Shown piece after piece: positions 7,701 to 9,240 of a stretch of 9,240 nucleotides of DNA. Location: the NCBI GenBank assembly GCA_030642995.1, contig DAOWMR010000085.1, forward strand, positions 1-9,240, written 5' to 3'. A program made the position numbers and the translations under genes. Under the pieces are notes generated by a model. It was not told the origin of the DNA. It saw nothing but the letters and a program-made list of their open reading frames with translations, and searched no databases. This DNA is from Spirochaetales bacterium. GTDB taxonomy: Bacteria; Spirochaetota; Spirochaetia; DSM-27196; SLST01. The first letter of the stretch is position 1; the number at the start of each line of letters is the position of its first letter.

Positions 7701-7833
7701 CATGGCGGTGCCTGTGAACGCGGCGGTCTCCCAGGAATCGCTCCTGTCGGACTACGAAGGTATCACGGGCCGGCAGGTGGATGAGCTCAGCCCGGATGAC
7801 TTCCCCGTTGCGTACGTCAACACGGCGAGATAG
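4717..7833 (+). CDS. GH57 amylopullulanase-type lipoprotein with glucodextranase-C module
   Basis: A 1038-residue multidomain glycosidase. The signal peptide ends in a lipobox, L-N-G-C22, so it is predicted to be a lipoprotein facing the periplasm or cell surface. The GH57 catalytic domain (about 40-590) shows W49-H-Q-H-Q-P54, T-F-N-L-T-P, T-T-P-F-A-H-P-I-L-P-L, then W307-P-A-E310 with E310 as likely nucleophile, and D431-G-E-N-A-W-E-H-Y with D431 as likely acid/base. The last motif is characteristic of the GH57 amylopullulanase branch. A beta-rich module follows (about 605-785; V608-D-G-T-I-S-E-D-E-W resembles CBM9/DOMON-like folds). Then comes a glucodextranase C-terminal-like module (about 789-1010; D-P-x-G-D-D-H-G-P-G then Y-P-T-D-S-V-F). 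It probably cuts starch, glycogen or pullulan to feed MalEFG; exact linkage specificity is not readable. The GTG start has AGAGGG five bases upstream and lies 31 bp after malG. Confidence 0.9.
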   Translation: MKTTSIYVAAFLALATLTLNGCATGTAVSAPEAAPERLEDDVLYVNLLWHQHQPLYYKDPATGVYSRPWVRVHATKDYYDMAAILREYPEVKATFNLTPVLLLQLDDFNAGAKDIYWVLAEKHPSELTNEERQFILERFFDANHDNVIGPFPRYTELLRRREEIDTRSLEGINSFSEQDYLDLQVLFNLAWFDPMFLEAEPLKALVDKGRDYSQEDKVMLFDQVRHVLSQVVAIHRELQDAGQIQVITTPFAHPILPLIFSTNIAAENDPTAELPTEFYYPRDAMAHLERSVEIYRDHFGREPVGLWPAEGAVAQEIVKMVSDAGYRWMATGEHVLAKSLGIESFVRDSSDTVVEADALYRPYIVQAGRSEPVAMVFRDLRLSDLLGFEYSGTPGEAAAADLMRRLENIRRRLAEETGGEGGPHLVSIILDGENAWEHYPNDGKAFFHALYRMLSESETVRTTTVSEFMEAFPDQRVIEDLWPGAWFSSDYSTWIGEREETKAWNLLGKVRNYLALYDMRNRRQTTPERLEEALTFMYLAEGSDWFWWYGSDQDSGVDEYFDLAFRELLANVFRALDDPVPDYLRIPIIPERAEPPAQRPSGTFTPTVDGTISEDEWANAGYYRGTGDAQARASDVLDALRYGFDTERFHFAIETGSPLSEALNRGSIHFYIGHPGQIALAPFVNAPGAELIGFDSSIYLDISQDGVSVVRRTRDEEWLVGGEIIDAVFGARSVEASVPLALFGDLESGDEISFAAFMIESGGVFDTLPSSGPGRTNLPDLGDGVVILRVEDPIGDDHGPGTFAYPTDSVFPPGVYDLTEFIVEEEEKYLKFSVDLAGSVQNPWGSAINLSVQTIDIYIDLDPGAGTGARLLLEGRNAALPAAFGWEYAVWIEGWNQKVLVPASPDDPASPPVEMSGSPLKVRIDGDAGKIVIRLPKEILPDGIDPSAFGYTLAVLSQEGYPSAGVRRVRDVEAVTGQWRLGGAPNDVNHTRIVDMAVPVNAAVSQESLLSDYEGITGRQVDELSPDDFPVAYVNTAR

Positions 7834-7855
7834 AGGAGAGCGATTCGCAGAGCCG

Positions 7856-8860
7856 ATGACGAAGGTAACAATACGGCATGTAGCGGAGGCTGCGGGAGTG
7901 TCCGCTTCAACGGTCTCTCGTACGCTCCACAACCATCCGAGAATCAGCGAGGAGACAAAGCGACGCGTCATTGAGGCGGCGGAGGTGCTCAACTACCGCT
8001 CGGCGCTCTATCCCGGCTCACAGACGCTGAAGGCGCTCGGGCTGATTCTCCCAACGTCTGCAGAGGATCTCCTCATGCATCCCTTCTTCACCCAGGTCAT
8101 CCGGGGAATCAGCACCTTCGCCCAGGCGCGGGGATATTTTACGATGTATGGGTTCTCGCGAGAAGAGGAGGAGAAGCTTCGGTTTCTCAAGCAGTACGCA
8201 TTTTCCGACGTCGTCCAGGGGCTCATCCTCATGGCCGTCTATCAGAACGATCGGTGCATCCAGTTTCTGTCCGAGCACAAAGTCCCCTTCACCGTAATCG
8301 GGCGTCCCGAAACCCCCGGCAATGTGCTTTGGGTTGACAATGACAACTTCCACGCGATGTACGACGTAGTGAACCTCCTCATCGAAAACGGCGCCCGAAG
8401 GATCGCGTTCGTCGGAGGCCCGGCGGAGATGAACGTGACGCGCGACCGGCTGGAGGGCTATCGAATGGCGTTGCTCAATCGTGGCCTCGAACAATCAGAC
8501 GATCTCATCACGCACGCCGATGAGTTCAGCGAACCCGCGGGCTGTCGCGCCTTGGAGCGGATACTGACCTTCGAGTCGCCGGATGCGGTGGTGGCCACCG
8601 ATGATTTCCTCGGACTCGGCGCGCTTCTCGCCCTCTCCGATCGCCACCTTGACCCGATCCCTTGCGTGGGGTTCAACAATTCCGCCCAAGCGCGGCAGCA
8701 GGACCCGGGGCTTTCAAGTGTGGAGATTCATCCCGACAGGCTCGGACAGGCGGCCGCGCGACTGTTGATAGAACGCATTGAATACGGCAGGGCGAGCGAG
8801 AGCCACGTCATTGTTCCCACACGTTTCGTTGCGCGCGCGATCACCCAGCACCCTGTCTGA
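7856..8860 (+). CDS. malR: LacI-family transcriptional repressor, MalR type
   Basis: A 334-residue LacI/GalR regulator, the usual family length. The N-terminal helix-turn-helix (V4-T-I-R-H-V-A-E-A-A-G-V-S-A-S-T-V-S-R22) is textbook. The effector domain (about 60-334) resembles Gram-positive MalR proteins: H-P-F-F-T-Q-V-I-R-G-I-S near 75, V-D-N-D-N in mid-domain, R-R-I-A-F-V-G-G and V-T-R-D-R-L-E-G-Y. The hinge (residues 48-57) lacks the usual P-N-x-x-A-R-x-L pattern and is about three residues short. The ATG at 7856 is set by the helix-turn-helix position. AGGAG (7834-7838) is 17 bases away, too far for normal initiation, so coupling to the upstream gene 22 bp away is likely. It presumably represses its own operon through the AAACCGGTTT sites before malE, with maltodextrin as inducer. 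The symbol is by family resemblance. Confidence 0.9.
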   Translation: MTKVTIRHVAEAAGVSASTVSRTLHNHPRISEETKRRVIEAAEVLNYRSALYPGSQTLKALGLILPTSAEDLLMHPFFTQVIRGISTFAQARGYFTMYGFSREEEEKLRFLKQYAFSDVVQGLILMAVYQNDRCIQFLSEHKVPFTVIGRPETPGNVLWVDNDNFHAMYDVVNLLIENGARRIAFVGGPAEMNVTRDRLEGYRMALLNRGLEQSDDLITHADEFSEPAGCRALERILTFESPDAVVATDDFLGLGALLALSDRHLDPIPCVGFNNSAQARQQDPGLSSVEIHPDRLGQAAARLLIERIEYGRASESHVIVPTRFVARAITQHPV

Positions 8861-8886
8861 CCCATCACCCGAGGGAGAACGAGCAC

Positions 8887-9240
8887 ATGCACAGATGCAC
8901 ATGGCAGGATTCGGTCCACTCTGACACGATTGCACCATACCTCGAGCCGGAGCAACCGTCGCTTGGCGACACGCTCACCATTCGACTTCGCATCTTCTCC
9001 TCGGCGCCTGTCGAGCAGGTCCATGTCAGAGCCATCATTGATGGGATTGACCACCACGCACCCGCCACCGTTGAGCGGCGCGGACGGCTCTTCAGGTGGT
9101 TCAAGGTCGAGTTGGACCTCCGACAGGTGCGAACTCACTACCACTTCCTCCTTCGCACGCGCGACCGCCAGACCTTCTACTACACACGAACGGGCGTCTC
9201 TTCGGTCTACACCAACGAGGATTACGACTTCACCGTGAAC
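8887..9240 (+). CDS. GH13 maltodextrin-degrading enzyme, MalZ/CBM34-like N-terminus (partial)
   Basis: The first 118 codons of a gene that continues past the window. The ATG at 8887 has AGGGAG at 8872-8877, nine bases upstream, and lies 26 bp after malR. The fragment reads as a beta-sandwich: L-G-D-T-L-T-I-R-L-R, V-E-Q-V-H-V-R, W-F-K-V-E-L-D-L, then Y-H-F-L-L-R-T-R-D-R-Q-T-F-Y-Y. This order parallels the N-terminal domain of E. coli MalZ and the CBM34 domains of neopullulanase and cyclomaltodextrinase (GH13), which precede a catalytic barrel. No signal peptide is present, so the enzyme is probably cytoplasmic and would hydrolyse imported maltodextrins. The catalytic domain is outside the window, so activity and subfamily remain unconfirmed. 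Confidence 0.65.
   Translation, partial: MHRCTWQDSVHSDTIAPYLEPEQPSLGDTLTIRLRIFSSAPVEQVHVRAIIDGIDHHAPATVERRGRLFRWFKVELDLRQVRTHYHFLLRTRDRQTFYYTRTGVSSVYTNEDYDFTVN

Noticed and set aside
7781..7855. Earlier ATG starts for malR (7781 and 7796) inside the GH57 gene
   Set aside because: They would add 20-25 residues before the conserved helix-turn-helix and lack ribosome sites.

Overview
The window is a maltodextrin/alpha-glucan uptake and breakdown locus. It comes from a GC-rich bacterium that is probably diderm: there is a non-lipidated periplasmic-type binding protein, a lipoprotein amylase and a MalF with a long P2-type loop. Gene style and the gene set resemble free-living Spirochaetes, but that placement is an inference and not decisive.

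Left end (1-245): no convincing gene. This stretch holds a long, nested inverted repeat (73-215) that could fold into one very long hairpin. A separate 12-bp arm (26-37) could compete with part of it. Next comes a small minus-strand gene (246-554) for an ABM-fold protein resembling LsrG.

Divergent control region (566-943): 389 bp without a gene. It contains an extended -10 promoter candidate for the minus-strand gene. On the malE side it has two identical 14-bp copies of a LacI-type operator (CACTAAACCGGTTT, palindromic core AAACCGGTTT) placed 66 bp apart around the best promoter candidate. A second pair of dyads (ACAACGGtnCCG) lies further upstream. A small GCAA-loop hairpin sits just before the malE ribosome binding site.

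Plus-strand operon (944 to the right edge): malE (binding protein), malF and malG (permeases), a 1038-residue lipoprotein with a GH57 amylopullulanase-type domain plus two C-terminal beta-rich modules, a MalR-type LacI-family repressor, and the start of a GH13 maltodextrin-degrading enzyme with a MalZ/CBM34-like N-terminus that runs off the window. Genes are packed with 0-31 bp gaps or overlaps and no clear terminator between them.

Reconstructed pathway: the surface or periplasmic GH57 lipoprotein cuts alpha-glucan to maltodextrins. MalE binds them, MalFG import them using an ATPase not encoded here, and the GH13 enzyme degrades them inside the cell. MalR, encoded in the same operon, presumably binds the two operators before malE and releases when maltodextrin is present. 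The most unusual items are the long structured repeat at the left end, a terminator-like UUCG hairpin inside the first codons of malF, and an atypical hinge in the repressor.
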